DNA of 64,000 bases from Neisseria macacae ATCC 33926 (GCF_022749495.1 NZ_CP094241.1:1240001-1304000), one strand, 5' to 3'; shown: positions 25,372-34,705, numbered from the stretch's first letter. Notes: generated by a model from the letters alone, not told the origin. Program-made: numbers and translations.

Positions 25372-26670
25372 TTAAACCGCGTCGGTCAGCGATGAGAACA
25401 CTTCAAAATAAGTCGGGAAGGTTTTATGGGTGCATTTCGGGTCGTTGATGACGACGGGTACGCCCAACAGGGAAACCAGCGAGAAACACATCGCCATGCG
25501 GTGGTCGTCGTAAGTGTCGATGACGGCGTCGGGCGTCAGTATTTCAGGCGGGGTAATGTGAATCGCTTCGGCTTCTTCGACGACTTCTGCGCCAAGTTTA
25601 CGCAACTCGTTTGCCATCGCGGCGATGCGGTCGGTTTCCTTGACGCGCCATGAACCGATGTTGCGCAGTGTACATGTTTGTCCTGTAGCAAGCGCGACGA
25701 TGGCGAGGGTCATGGCGGCATCGGGGATATGGTTTGCATCCAAATCAAAGGCTTGGGCGGCACGTTCTTTCGGGCGCGAGACTTCGACGAAGTTTTCGCC
25801 CCAAACCACATCCGCACCGATTTTTTCCAGCTCGCGGGCAAAGGCGACATCTCCCTGTATGCTGTTTGCGCCGATACCGGTAACGCGGACGGGCGTAGCA
25901 GCAATCAAACCGGCTGCGAGGAAATAGGACGCGCTGGAGGCATCGCCTTCGACATATAAATGGTCGGGCGCGTGGTAGCAGGCATCGGCGGGGATTTTGA
26001 AGACGCGGTAGTCTTCATTGGCAACCTGTACGCCGAATTGCGCCATCAGTTTCAAGGTGATGTCGATATAGGGCTTGGAAATCAACTCGCCGACCATACG
26101 GATTTCAAATGCCTGTCCGGTCAGTGGCAGTGCCATCAAGAGGGCGGTCAGAAACTGGCTGGACACATTGCCCTTAATCGGAATCACGCGCTCGCCGCGG
26201 TCTTGGCGTTCGCCGATATGAAGCGGCGGATAGTGTTCGTTGCCGAGATATTCGACATCGGCGCCGGCAATCCGCAGCGCATCGACCAAATCGCCGATAG
26301 GGCGTTCGTGCATACGCGCAACGCCGTGCAGATGATAATCGCCGCCTAAAACCGCCAGCGCGGCAGTCAGCGGACGGAACGCCGTTCCCGCGTTGCCTAA
26401 AAACAAATCGGCAGTTCGGTTTGGAAATTGTCCGCCTGTGCCGTGTACTTTCAGACGACCTTCGGCAAGATATTCGATTTCAACGCCGAGTTTATCGAGC
26501 GCTTCCAACATACGGTTGGTATCGTCGGATTTGAGCAGGGAATGGATTTCGCAAGTATTGTCGGACAAGGCGGCAAGCAGCAGGGTGCGGTTGCTGATGC
26601 TTTTGGAGCCGGGTAGGGCGACGGTGGCGGGCTTGAGTGAAGCGGCGGGAAGGCGGATGGATTCGGTCAT
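25372..26670 (-). CDS. aroA: 3-phosphoshikimate 1-carboxyvinyltransferase (EPSP synthase)
   Basis: AroA joins phosphoenolpyruvate to shikimate-3-phosphate in aromatic amino acid synthesis. The start ATG at 26668-26670 (MTESIRLPAASLKPATVALP) gives 432 residues; the longer frame adds 12 residues without family support. Key motifs are LPGSKSISNRTLLLAAL near the N-terminus, FLGNAGTAFRPLTAALAVLG, GNVSSQFLTALLMALPL, and near the C-terminus YDDHRMAMCFSLV and KCTHKTFP. An uptake site within the gene is read on the plus strand near 26450. Confidence 0.97.
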   Translation of the reverse strand: MTESIRLPAASLKPATVALPGSKSISNRTLLLAALSDNTCEIHSLLKSDDTNRMLEALDKLGVEIEYLAEGRLKVHGTGGQFPNRTADLFLGNAGTAFRPLTAALAVLGGDYHLHGVARMHERPIGDLVDALRIAGADVEYLGNEHYPPLHIGERQDRGERVIPIKGNVSSQFLTALLMALPLTGQAFEIRMVGELISKPYIDITLKLMAQFGVQVANEDYRVFKIPADACYHAPDHLYVEGDASSASYFLAAGLIAATPVRVTGIGANSIQGDVAFARELEKIGADVVWGENFVEVSRPKERAAQAFDLDANHIPDAAMTLAIVALATGQTCTLRNIGSWRVKETDRIAAMANELRKLGAEVVEEAEAIHITPPEILTPDAVIDTYDDHRMAMCFSLVSLLGVPVVINDPKCTHKTFPTYFEVFSSLTDAV

Positions 26671-27038
26671 GATGGTCGTTTGGGAAGCGGAAACAGAAAA
26701 CGGCATTATACGGCAGGGAGGGGTCGTCTGAAAAACGTGGCTGCTGCAATTCGATAACCGCAGAGTTTGTTTTTGAATGGTTTCGGTATCTTAATACGCT
26801 CAAACACGGGAAGGTAACATCCGAATGGTTTGTTGATGCGCGCAACCTTACCAACCGCATTGCGCCGTTCCGTCCGTGTAGGCGTGAGAATGAATTTCTA
26901 AGTTTGGAATAAAACAAACCGGATTCCTTTGATGGGAATCCGGTTTTTCTTTTCGATGATTGGATTTTCAGACGACCTTTGGGGTCGTCTGAAACCTTAT
27001 TTATGCCCTTTACCTTCGTTTATTCAAAGTCTTATAGA
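26671..27038. other. Intergenic stretch with a possible gene remnant
   Basis: On the plus strand from about 26776 a frame reads FEWFRYLNTLKHGKVTSEWF and later VDARNLTNRIAPF. It ends at a stop near 26912, just before a strong terminator. NLTNR-type segments occur near the C-terminus of TonB-dependent receptors, so this may be the tail of a deleted receptor gene. There is no start and the evidence is thin. Confidence 0.3.
26916..26948 (+). terminator. Rho-independent terminator
   Basis: AAACCGGATTCC pairs with GGAATCCGGTTT and is followed by a T run. It lies after the possible gene remnant and is not built from uptake sequences, so it may be the original terminator of the lost gene. Confidence 0.75.
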
Positions 27039-27365
27039 CTAGCTGTCAGACAAATACGGCTCGACGCTTTCTTTCAATATCTCGATCAATTCTTCGTCCA
27101 TATAACGGTAATCGTCAGGAATGTCCAAAACAATAATTTCCTTATGCTGCAAAGCGCGGGAAAACTGTGCCGACAGGCGGTTTTTATGTTTTTGTTCCAT
27201 CACAAAAACCTTATCCGCCCATGCGATGTCGTTGATGGAAACGGTGTGCCGTGCATTAGGGCTTGTGCCTGCAGAACGTGTCTGTACGTTCGGATAGCGT
27301 CGGAATACCGCTTCAGCGGTGGGGCTGCGCCATTGGTTGCGGCTGCAAATAAAAAGTGCGTTCAT
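27039..27365 (-). CDS. Small protein-tyrosine-phosphatase-like protein
   Basis: This 108-residue protein is shorter than a standard low-molecular-weight phosphatase (about 150) but matches the predicted phosphatase group of that size (COG4551-like). The catalytic loop CSRNQWRS gives C7 and R13 in the CX5RS form. TRSAGTSPNARHTV and IAWADKVFVMEQKH follow, and VLDIPDDYRYMDEELI supplies the acid aspartates. A small basic gene lies upstream on the same strand. The substrate is unknown. Confidence 0.85.
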   Translation of the reverse strand: MNALFICSRNQWRSPTAEAVFRRYPNVQTRSAGTSPNARHTVSINDIAWADKVFVMEQKHKNRLSAQFSRALQHKEIIVLDIPDDYRYMDEELIEILKESVEPYLSDS

Positions 27366-27437
27366 AGAAATTAAAAAAGGCGGAGAAATATCCGCCTTGT
27401 GAAAATCATCTCGATTGAGTCGAAATGCGTTTTTAAG

Positions 27438-27653
27438 TTAATCAAACCATTCGGCTTCAAATTCATGCTGCCTGAAGGGGTAAACAAAGCCCAGTTTTTG
27501 CGCGCGTTTGACTTTATTCCTGCGGAAATACATCAAATCCCACTTTTTCTCGAGCTTACCCTCAGAAGGGTTTTTGCCGTGTACGCGATGGCTGGGTCGT
27601 TTTGCTTGATGCCGCCGCCATGCACGGCTGCGACAGTGGTCTAAATTGTCCAT
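27438..27653 (-). CDS. Small basic unrecognised protein
   Basis: A 71-residue protein rich in arginine, lysine and histidine (MDNLDHCRSRAWRRHQAKRP) ends FRQHEFEAEWFD. It lies 72 bases upstream of the phosphatase-like gene on the same strand. No family is recognised. It could bind nucleic acid, judging only by its charge. The frame looks coding because it is complete and not overlapped by another gene. Confidence 0.45.
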   Translation of the reverse strand: MDNLDHCRSRAWRRHQAKRPSHRVHGKNPSEGKLEKKWDLMYFRRNKVKRAQKLGFVYPFRQHEFEAEWFD

Positions 27654-27815
27654 TATCTGCTTTCTAACTTCGTTTCGGAAATCGGGTTCAGCAGCCGCGA
27701 TTTTTTCTGTGTTCGATTATTCAGCAAGAAAAAGGAAAATCGGATTGTAGCCAAATTAGCTTGACGATACAAGCATTTGACCGTCGTTGTGGAACAGGTC
27801 GTCTGAAGACACCAT

Positions 27816-29129
27816 TTACTTCTGCTTATCCAACGCTTCCTCATCCAGCGATTTCAACCATTCCAGCTTTTCGCCGATTTTGATTTCCAGCCCGCGCGGG
27901 ACGGGTTGGTAGAAATCCGGTTCGTCCAAGCCGTCGGGCATATAGCTTTCGCCGGCGGCGTAGGCGTTCGGTTCGTCGTGGGCGTAGCGGTATTCGCGTC
28001 CGTAGCCCAATTCCTTCATCAACTTGGTCGGAGCGTTGCGCAGGTGGACGGGTACTTCATCGCTGGCGTTTTCTTTGACGAAGCGTCGCATTTGGTTGTA
28101 TGCCTTGTAACCCGCGTTGGATTTGGCGGCGGCGGCAAGGTACAGCACGGCTTGTGCCAGCGCGAGTTCGCCTTCGGGCGAGCCTAAACGTTCGAAGGTG
28201 GCGGCGGCATCGTTGGCGATTTGGAAGGCGCGCGGGTCGGCAAGCCCGATGTCCTCCCACGCCATGCGCACGATGCGGCGGGCGAGGTAACGCGGGTCTG
28301 TGCCGCCGTCGAGCATACGGCAAAACCAATACAGCGCGGCATTCGGATGCGAACCGCGCACGGATTTGTGCAGGGCGGAGATTTGGTTGTAGAAACTCTC
28401 GCCGCCTTTGTCGAAACGGCGGATTTGCGCGCCCAAGCTGTCGGCGAGAAATTCGGTGGTTAAGGTTTTCAGACGGCGCGTGTCGGCGGCGCGTAAAAGT
28501 TGTTCCAACAGATTCAACAATCTGCGCGCATCGCCGTCGGCGGTATTGACGAGCAGCTCCTGCGCATCGGCTTCAATCGTAAAATCCCGGTATTCGGGCA
28601 AGGCCAATACTTTGGCAATCAGCTTTTTGAGGTCGTCTGAAGACAAGGACTGCAAAACATACACCTGCGCGCGGCTCAACAGCGCGGGATTGACTTCAAA
28701 CGACGGGTTTTCCGTCGTCGCGCCGATAAAGGTCAGCAAACCGCTTTCGACATGGGGCAAAAACGCGTCCTGCTGCGCCTTGTTGAAACGGTGGACTTCA
28801 TCGACAAACAAAATCGTCGCGCGTCCCTGCTGCAAGGCGATTTCGGCCTTGTCGATCGCCTCGCGTATGTCTTTCACGCCGGAGAATACAGCGGAAACAG
28901 GCAGAAACTGGGCATTGAAACTCTGCGCCAAAATCCGCGCCAACGTCGTCTTGCCCACGCCCGGCGGCCCCCACAGCAACATAGAATGCGGCTTCCCGCC
29001 TTCCACCGCCACACGCAGCGGCTTGCCTTCGCCAATTAAATGCTGCTGCCCGATAACATCATCAAGCGTATGCGGGCGCAGGCGTTCGGCAAGCGGCGCA
29101 TCAGGTTGGCGGGTGAAAAGGTCGGACAT
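27816..29129 (-). CDS. rarA: Replication-associated recombination protein A (AAA+ ATPase)
   Basis: RarA (MgsA) is a clamp-loader-like ATPase that acts at stalled replication forks. The 437-residue protein has Walker A GPPGVGKTT at residues 54-62 and Walker B FVDEVHRF from residue 108, with a TTENPSFEVNPALLSR sensor region. The C-terminal tetramerisation domain (SALHKSVRGSHPNAALYW, RRIVRMAWEDIGLADPRA) is complete. The TLDDVIGQQHL start is typical. Confidence 0.96.
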   Translation of the reverse strand: MSDLFTRQPDAPLAERLRPHTLDDVIGQQHLIGEGKPLRVAVEGGKPHSMLLWGPPGVGKTTLARILAQSFNAQFLPVSAVFSGVKDIREAIDKAEIALQQGRATILFVDEVHRFNKAQQDAFLPHVESGLLTFIGATTENPSFEVNPALLSRAQVYVLQSLSSDDLKKLIAKVLALPEYRDFTIEADAQELLVNTADGDARRLLNLLEQLLRAADTRRLKTLTTEFLADSLGAQIRRFDKGGESFYNQISALHKSVRGSHPNAALYWFCRMLDGGTDPRYLARRIVRMAWEDIGLADPRAFQIANDAAATFERLGSPEGELALAQAVLYLAAAAKSNAGYKAYNQMRRFVKENASDEVPVHLRNAPTKLMKELGYGREYRYAHDEPNAYAAGESYMPDGLDEPDFYQPVPRGLEIKIGEKLEWLKSLDEEALDKQK

Positions 29130-29468
29130 GGCGGATTCCGTGAAAAGAGGGTTTTCAGACGACGTGGATTATAGCAGGTCGTCTGAAAACAGACGGATGG
29201 CAAAGGAAACAATAAAGACAGGATACATCACAACCGTCATTCCCGCGCAGGCGGGAATGACGGCATGGGTCTGCCATAACTTACTGGCAGATTTTTTTGT
29301 CCGAGTATCCTATATTAGGATGATCATCCTTGTTTCTTGGCGAATCATGATTACAGCTGCCGTAATTAATCTGGATTGACATATTTTTTGCATTAGATTG
29401 TATCGGCAGGATAGGTTGGACATTGAAATTATTTAAGCCGGCATTCGATACTAAGGTCATTTTTGAAT
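29130..29468. other. Intergenic stretch
   Basis: It holds an uptake-sequence pair near 29154-29190 and the dRS3 unit. The rest, from about 29290, has no supported gene. Confidence 0.5.
29239..29258. repeat. dRS3 repeat, single copy
   Basis: ATTCCCGCGCAGGCGGGAAT is identical in sequence to the copy at 7752-7771, with the same CGTC/GACG flanks. It lies in the spacer upstream of rarA. Confidence 0.85.
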
Positions 29469-30911
29469 TTAACGTCCGGTTTTAATATCAATTGCAGGGT
29501 CGCCATGACCGGTATTGTCAGGATTACTGACATCAATGCCATCAGTATTGGTACTGATATAACTTTCCGGCATGATTTGCAGGGCTTTTCCGCTGATGAC
29601 GATACATTCTTCAGCTAATTTTTTAGCTTCTTTAGCAGCTAATTCGTCAGCTGCTTTTTGTTCTTCAGTTTTAGAGTCGTCATCTTTAATTTTAGTGGAG
29701 TCGGCTTTTTGGTTATCAATAGTTGGTGGACAGAAAACCTTGGTGTCGCCCAAATTCCACGCCATATAACCGTATAGGGCGTTGTTGCGTTGTTCGGGAA
29801 TCGGAGAACAATTAATGTTTTTATCTTCTTTTTCTTTTTCTGAAAGAATAGAACATTTGAAATTTTGTTTTAATTTGATCAAGTCATTTTTATCAATGCC
29901 GTTGATTTCTTGAGAGCCGTTGTTTTGTTGGAAGTTACTGTGTAGTAAATACCATGAAGAGTTTTCAGGAATTTCAATGGAATGGGTAAAATATAAAATT
30001 GCTATTTTATCGCTAAAACCGAATATCAATAGACATAATGTTATTATGATATATGTCATGGCTCCCTTAATAGGAATTTTATAAATTGAATTGTGATCTT
30101 TAATCCAGTTTTTATAAAAATAATAGAGAACTATAGCGACAATTATTATTATTACAAATGGATATATATTTTTTGCTTGTGGGTATAAATATTTTAAAAA
30201 AATTTCGAGTAATTGAGAAAGAGTATAAACAAATACCAAGTAAAATATTATAAATAATAATATTTCTACCCATCCAACGCTTTTATTAGAGCGATTTGAC
30301 TTAGGAGATTTTAGGCTTCGAATGTCCTGTATTAAAAGAACTGAATCTGGTAATAATAAATGCACTAAAAGTTGGTACAACAAAAATATAATAATAAAAA
30401 TAATTATAAAAACTGTACTTGCAGCGATTAGGCTAGACGGATTGCTGATTACATCAGGAAGAATACTTAATTGATTAATATTTAAGAGATAGACAAATAT
30501 AACAAATCCACCGAAGAGTATCCCTAATACTGTCGATATTCCGATGAGTTTGCTGATGGTTTCCAAATGATCAGATGGTTTTATTTGCTCTTTAGGTTGC
30601 TCAACCGTATCAGCTTGTTTTATTTCTGCCTGTTTTGCAGCATCATTGTTTTCTGTGGCATTTTCATCTGCCTTCTTTGAGTTTTTATTTTTTCTTGCGC
30701 ATATCCATTCTGCAATCTTTTTAAAAAATTTACATAAGCATGTCGATTCATCTTTTTTCTGTGCATTGTCTTTTGATTCAGGCTGTTTATTTTCAGCAGT
30801 ATGCTCTGAATGTTCTTGACTACCTTTTTCAGCCGTTTTTTCTTGATTCTCTTTAGGGTTTTGCGTGTTTTCGTTTGAGTTAGCTTTAAATTTAACTTTT
30901 AATTTAGCCAT
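29469..30911 (-). CDS. Unrecognised multi-pass membrane protein with charged N-terminus
   Basis: The start chosen is ATG 30909-30911 (MAKLKVKFKANSNENTQNPK), giving 480 residues. The first 115 residues are very rich in K, E, N and Q and probably cytoplasmic. About five membrane segments follow, for example GILFGGFVIFVYLL, VFIIIFIIIFLLYQLLV and YPFVIIIIVAIVLYYFY. A soluble C-terminal domain of about 150 residues, with several cysteines and a charged DDSKTEEQKAADELAAKEA stretch, ends the protein. I do not recognise the family. The gene is AT-rich against its neighbours and is divergent from the lipoprotein gene. Confidence 0.7.
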   Translation of the reverse strand: MAKLKVKFKANSNENTQNPKENQEKTAEKGSQEHSEHTAENKQPESKDNAQKKDESTCLCKFFKKIAEWICARKNKNSKKADENATENNDAAKQAEIKQADTVEQPKEQIKPSDHLETISKLIGISTVLGILFGGFVIFVYLLNINQLSILPDVISNPSSLIAASTVFIIIFIIIFLLYQLLVHLLLPDSVLLIQDIRSLKSPKSNRSNKSVGWVEILLFIIFYLVFVYTLSQLLEIFLKYLYPQAKNIYPFVIIIIVAIVLYYFYKNWIKDHNSIYKIPIKGAMTYIIITLCLLIFGFSDKIAILYFTHSIEIPENSSWYLLHSNFQQNNGSQEINGIDKNDLIKLKQNFKCSILSEKEKEDKNINCSPIPEQRNNALYGYMAWNLGDTKVFCPPTIDNQKADSTKIKDDDSKTEEQKAADELAAKEAKKLAEECIVISGKALQIMPESYISTNTDGIDVSNPDNTGHGDPAIDIKTGR

Positions 30912-30988
30912 TGATAAATCCCCTATTTTCCCAAAAAAACGGATTATACCCCGACTTTCCCCAATCCCCCATCTCACACCGCTTACGG

Positions 30989-30994
30989 TATAAT
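30989..30994 (+). promoter_or_regulatory. -10 box of the lipoprotein gene
   Basis: GGTATAATACG supplies a perfect TATAAT about 60 bases before the lipoprotein start. No clear -35 box is visible. An uptake sequence lies between it and the gene. Confidence 0.5.
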
Positions 30995-31053
30995 ACGCGT
31001 TTGTTTAAAGACTTTGCGGGGCGTTTCAGACGACCTTGCGGCAAGGGATGGCT

Positions 31054-31431
31054 ATGAATATGAAAAAGATGGTTGCCGTTGCTTCTGTGGCGGCGTTGTT
31101 GGGCGGTTGCGCTTATGATTCTGACTCGGCGTTCGGCGGTTTGGGTGGCGGTACGGGTATCGGTGGCAGCGTGGTGAAAATGGCGGTCGATCATCAATGC
31201 CGTTCGGAGTTGAACAAGCGCAATGAGTGGCGTTTGGTCGCGCTGACGATGAGCGCGGACAAGCAGCGCGAGTGGGAAGACAAAATCTGCGGCTGCGCGA
31301 GCGAGGAGGCGCCGAATCAGGTGTCCGCGCAAGAGTTGATGGATGTTTTGAATCCTTCTTCGCGCGATCGGGCGATTGCGTCGGTAACGGTGAAAACCGT
31401 CAATGCTTGTTTCAAGCGTTTGTATAGATAA
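31054..31431 (+). CDS. Small lipoprotein, unrecognised
   Basis: The chosen start ATG 31054 sits six bases after AAGGG and gives 125 residues; nearby ATGs at 31048 and 31060 are alternatives. The N-terminus MNMKKMVAVASVAALLGGC is a lipoprotein signal with the lipobox LGGC. A glycine-rich segment (FGGLGGGTGIGGS) and a helical C-terminal part with four further cysteines (DHQCRSEL, ICGCASEE, NACFKRL) follow. Its job is unknown; it is probably anchored in the outer membrane. Confidence 0.8.
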   Translation: MNMKKMVAVASVAALLGGCAYDSDSAFGGLGGGTGIGGSVVKMAVDHQCRSELNKRNEWRLVALTMSADKQREWEDKICGCASEEAPNQVSAQELMDVLNPSSRDRAIASVTVKTVNACFKRLYR

Positions 31432-31474
31432 TGTTTTTCAGACGACCTTTGTGTATCGGGGTCGTCTGAAAGTT

Positions 31475-31487
31475 TATAGTGGATTAA
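31475..31487 (+). repeat. Solo Correia terminal repeat
   Basis: TATAGTGGATTAA matches the first bases of the Correia terminal repeat but no partner or internal block follows. It may be a remnant of an excised or decayed copy. Confidence 0.45.
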
Positions 31488-31574
31488 GGTCGGGATAGGG
31501 CGGCTTGCGGGATGGTTCGCAGGCGAATTTCCTGTTTTGATCGGCAATATTTTTGTTTTTATAGAGAAGAAATC

Positions 31575-32987
31575 ATGAAATATATCAGTACGCGCGGCGA
31601 GACGGCGCATAAACCGTTTAGCGAGGTTTTGTTGATGGGGCTTGCGCCCGACGGCGGTTTGATGCTGCCGGAACATTATCCGCAGGTCAGCCGCGAGACT
31701 TTGGACAAGTGGCGCGGTTTGAGCTATGCGGAGCTGGCGTTTGAGGTGATGAGCCTGTTTGTTACGGATATTCCGGCGGACGATTTGCGCGATATTCTGA
31801 ACCGTACTTATACGGAAGCGGCGTTCGGCTCTAAGGAAATCACGCCTGTGCGTACTTTGTCGGACGGCATCAAAATTCAAGCCTTGTCCAACGGCCCGAC
31901 GCTGGCGTTTAAGGATATGGCGATGCAGTTTTTGGGCAATGCGTTTGAATATGTGTTGAACAAAAAGGGCAGGGAACTCAATATCTTGGGTGCGACCAGC
32001 GGAGATACGGGTTCGGCTGCGGAATATGCCTTGCGCGGCAAAAAGGGCGTGAATGTATTTATGCTCTCGCCCGACGGCAAAATGAGCGCGTTCCAACGTG
32101 CGCAGATGTACAGCCTGCAAGACGAGAATATCCATAATATCGCCGTGAAGGGGATGTTTGACGACTGTCAGGACATTGTGAAGGCGGTGCAGAACGATGC
32201 TGCGTTCAAGGAAAAATACCATATCGGTACGGTCAATTCGATCAATTGGGGACGCATCGTTGCGCAAGTGGTTTATTACTTTGCAGGCTATTTCAAAGCG
32301 ACGCAAAGCAATGACGAGCAGGTCAGCTTTTGCGTGCCGAGCGGTAACTTCGGCAACGTTTGCGCGGGACACATCGCCAAACAAATGGGCTTGCCTATCC
32401 GCCGCCTGATTGTTGCGACCAATGAAAATGATGTGTTGGACGAGTTTTTCAAAACCGGCGCATACCGCCCGCGCAACAGCGAGCATACTTATGTTACCTC
32501 CAGCCCGTCTATGGACATTTCCAAAGCGTCCAACTTCGAGCGTTTCGTGTTTGACCTGATGGATCGCGATCCTCAGGAAATCAATACGCTTTGGGCGGAA
32601 GTCGCGGCGGGCAAAGGCTTTGACTTGCAGTTTGCCTTGGAAAAAGTCGGCGGCAAATACGGCTTTACCTCCGGCAAATCTACCCACGCCGACCGCCTCG
32701 CCACCATCAAGCAGGTTTACGAGCAAGACAAAGAACTCATCGACCCGCACACTGCCGACGGCGTAAAAGTCGCCCGCGAAGTGCGCGAAGAAGGGGAGAC
32801 GGTTGTGTGTTTGGAAACTGCGTTGGCAGCGAAATTCGATGCGACCATACACGAAGCCGTCGGCGATGTCGCCATTCCGCGCCCTGCCGCGCTGGAAGGT
32901 TTGGAAAAATTGCCTCAGCGCGTCCAAGTCGTGCCGAACAATGCAGCCGCCGTCAAAGAAATCATCCGCGAAACCTTAGACCAGTAA
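31575..32987 (+). CDS. thrC: Threonine synthase
   Basis: ThrC turns O-phosphohomoserine into threonine with pyridoxal phosphate. The start ATG 31575 (MKYISTRGETAHKPFSEVLL) gives 470 residues and follows GAAGAAATC. The cofactor lysine lies in PTLAFKDMAMQF (about K113). The phosphate-binding glycines are in LGATSGDTGSAAEYAL. SVNSINWGR-type TVNSINWGRIVAQVVYY and CVPSGNFGNVCAGHIAK are also present. An inverted uptake pair terminates it. Confidence 0.97.
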   Translation: MKYISTRGETAHKPFSEVLLMGLAPDGGLMLPEHYPQVSRETLDKWRGLSYAELAFEVMSLFVTDIPADDLRDILNRTYTEAAFGSKEITPVRTLSDGIKIQALSNGPTLAFKDMAMQFLGNAFEYVLNKKGRELNILGATSGDTGSAAEYALRGKKGVNVFMLSPDGKMSAFQRAQMYSLQDENIHNIAVKGMFDDCQDIVKAVQNDAAFKEKYHIGTVNSINWGRIVAQVVYYFAGYFKATQSNDEQVSFCVPSGNFGNVCAGHIAKQMGLPIRRLIVATNENDVLDEFFKTGAYRPRNSEHTYVTSSPSMDISKASNFERFVFDLMDRDPQEINTLWAEVAAGKGFDLQFALEKVGGKYGFTSGKSTHADRLATIKQVYEQDKELIDPHTADGVKVAREVREEGETVVCLETALAAKFDATIHEAVGDVAIPRPAALEGLEKLPQRVQVVPNNAAAVKEIIRETLDQ

Positions 32988-32999
32988 TGCGTTGTCCGA

Positions 33000-33030
33000 G
33001 AGGTCGTCTGAAAAGTTTTCAGACGACCTC
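33000..33030 (+). terminator. Terminator after thrC
   Basis: GAGGTCGTCTGAAAA and its complement make a perfect stem 13 bases after the thrC stop. There is no long T tail. Confidence 0.5.
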
Positions 33031-33196
33031 TGCCAGACAGCAAGCATTGTGATGATAAATATTTTCGTTTAAAATTGCGCGTTTGCTCTAATTCGGCATT
33101 ATCTATTCACAGGCGAGAGAGGTCGTCTGAAAACCCTTTTAAACCATCATCCGCCCGACCCGCGCGATCAGACGGATTTACCGACAGGAAACTCAA

Positions 33197-33973
33197 ATGG
33201 CAGCATTCAATACCCAAAAAGTATTGTCCGTACACCACTGGACGGATGCGTATTTCACCTTTACCTGCACCCGCGACGAATCGTTGCGCTTCGAAAACGG
33301 TCAATTCGTCATGGTCGGATTGATGGTGGACGGCAAGCCGCTGATGCGCGCATACAGCGTCGCCTCCGCCAACTGGGAAGAACACCTCGAATTTTTCAGC
33401 ATTAAAGTCCAAGACGGCCCTCTGACCAGCCGCCTGCAACACCTTAAAGTCGGTGACGACGTGTTGATCAGCAAAAAACCGACCGGAACCTTGGTTGCCG
33501 GCGACCTGAATCCCGGTAAACACCTTTACCTGCTGAGCACCGGTACCGGCATCGCCCCCTTCTTGAGCATCACCAAAGACCCCGAAATTTACGAGCAATT
33601 TGAAAAAATCATCCTCGTACACGGCGTGCGCTACAAAAAAGATTTGGCGTACTACGACCGCTTCACCAAAGAATTGCCCGAACACGAATACCTCGGCGAC
33701 TTGGTTAAAGAAAAACTGATTTACTACCCGATCGTTTCCCGCGAAGACTACGAACACCACGGCCGCCTGACCGACCTGATGGTAAGCGGCAAACTGTTTG
33801 AAGACATCGGCCTGCCCAAAATCAACCCGCAAGACGACCGCGCCATGCTGTGCGGCAGCCCTGCGATGCTGAAAGACACCTGCAAAGTTCTGGATGATTT
33901 CGGTCTGACCGTCTCCCCGAAAACAGGCGTACGCGGCGACTACCTGATCGAACGCGCGTTTGTGGATCAATAA
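33197..33973 (+). CDS. fpr: Ferredoxin/flavodoxin-NADP reductase
   Basis: Fpr moves electrons between NADPH and ferredoxin or flavodoxin using FAD. The protein has 258 residues, the bacterial short-form length. The FAD motif is PLMRAYSVASANWEEHLEFF, with the RxYS core. The nucleotide-binding glycines are in LLSTGTGIAPFLS, and LVHGVRYKKDLAYYDRF follows. The C-terminus LIERAFVDQ ends close to the flavin. An uptake sequence lies about 65 bases upstream. Confidence 0.95.
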   Translation: MAAFNTQKVLSVHHWTDAYFTFTCTRDESLRFENGQFVMVGLMVDGKPLMRAYSVASANWEEHLEFFSIKVQDGPLTSRLQHLKVGDDVLISKKPTGTLVAGDLNPGKHLYLLSTGTGIAPFLSITKDPEIYEQFEKIILVHGVRYKKDLAYYDRFTKELPEHEYLGDLVKEKLIYYPIVSREDYEHHGRLTDLMVSGKLFEDIGLPKINPQDDRAMLCGSPAMLKDTCKVLDDFGLTVSPKTGVRGDYLIERAFVDQ

Positions 33974-33994
33974 GGGTTTTAGCAGTAATCAAAA

Positions 33995-34036
33995 TATAGC
34001 GAGGCAGAACTTGTTATCAGGTTCTGCCTCGCTATA
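33995..34036. terminator. Perfect 16-bp hairpin after fpr
   Basis: TATAGCGAGGCAGAAC pairs exactly with GTTCTGCCTCGCTATA around a 10-base loop. It is a strong hairpin with no uptake sequence. The T-rich side is better placed for the minus strand, so it could be a terminator or a repeat unit. Confidence 0.6.
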
Positions 34037-34089
34037 AATCCATTTCTCTAAATATTCTCTCAGACGCTTCAATAGCCACAATTCTCATC

Positions 34090-34578
34090 ATGTACGATGT
34101 CAATACCCACGACGTCCGCCGATTTTTCGCACACGTTTGGAAAAACCGCCTGACCCCGCTGCAACTGGATGCACTTCAACATAAAGCACTCCGTATCATC
34201 GAATCCCATCCCGAATATACCCATTATCTTGAAAACATTGAAGATTACTTAGACAAAAACTGGCTGCCTGAAGACGGGGAGAGCAACCCGTTTTTACATA
34301 TGTCACTGCATCTTTCTCTTCAAGAGCAAGCGGCCATTGACCAGCCCCCAGGTATTCGAGCAATTCATCAGCAGCTTTGCGTCCGTTATAACAACGACTG
34401 GATACGAGCTGAGCATGACATGATGGATGCACTAGCGGAAACCATTTGGGAAGCGCAACGATACGGACGCGGTTTGGATGTCAATGCCTACATGACACGG
34501 CTTCGCAAACTGATCGGTTTAGGGCAGGAAGAAAATGCCCGCATCAATCCACATGAAGTGAATGCTAAATTTGACTGA
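34090..34578 (+). CDS. DUF1841 family protein
   Basis: A 162-residue protein matches the DUF1841 family: MYDVNTHDVRRFFAHVWKN at the start, NPFLHMSLHLSLQEQAAIDQ in the middle and DMMDALAETIWEAQRYGR near the C-terminus. It is soluble and helical. The family is common in beta- and gamma-proteobacteria and its function is unknown. A terminator follows. Confidence 0.88.
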   Translation: MYDVNTHDVRRFFAHVWKNRLTPLQLDALQHKALRIIESHPEYTHYLENIEDYLDKNWLPEDGESNPFLHMSLHLSLQEQAAIDQPPGIRAIHQQLCVRYNNDWIRAEHDMMDALAETIWEAQRYGRGLDVNAYMTRLRKLIGLGQEENARINPHEVNAKFD

Positions 34579-34615
34579 TGAAAAAGTTTTCTATGTGATG
34601 GAAGATAACGATTTT

Positions 34616-34650
34616 GAGGTCGTCTGAAACGTTATTTTCAGACGACCTTA
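34616..34650 (+). terminator. Terminator after the DUF1841 gene
   Basis: An inverted pair of AGGTCGTCTGAA forms a stem 38 bases past the stop codon. Confidence 0.55.
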
Positions 34651-34705
34651 CAGTTTTGTAGTTCTTTGATTTAACCTGAAATTTTTTATGTAGATATTGC
34701 TTGTT

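Noticed and set aside
31317..32927. 536-codon open frame opposite thrC
   Set aside because: It is antisense to threonine synthase, runs across the end of the lipoprotein gene and has no domain sense.
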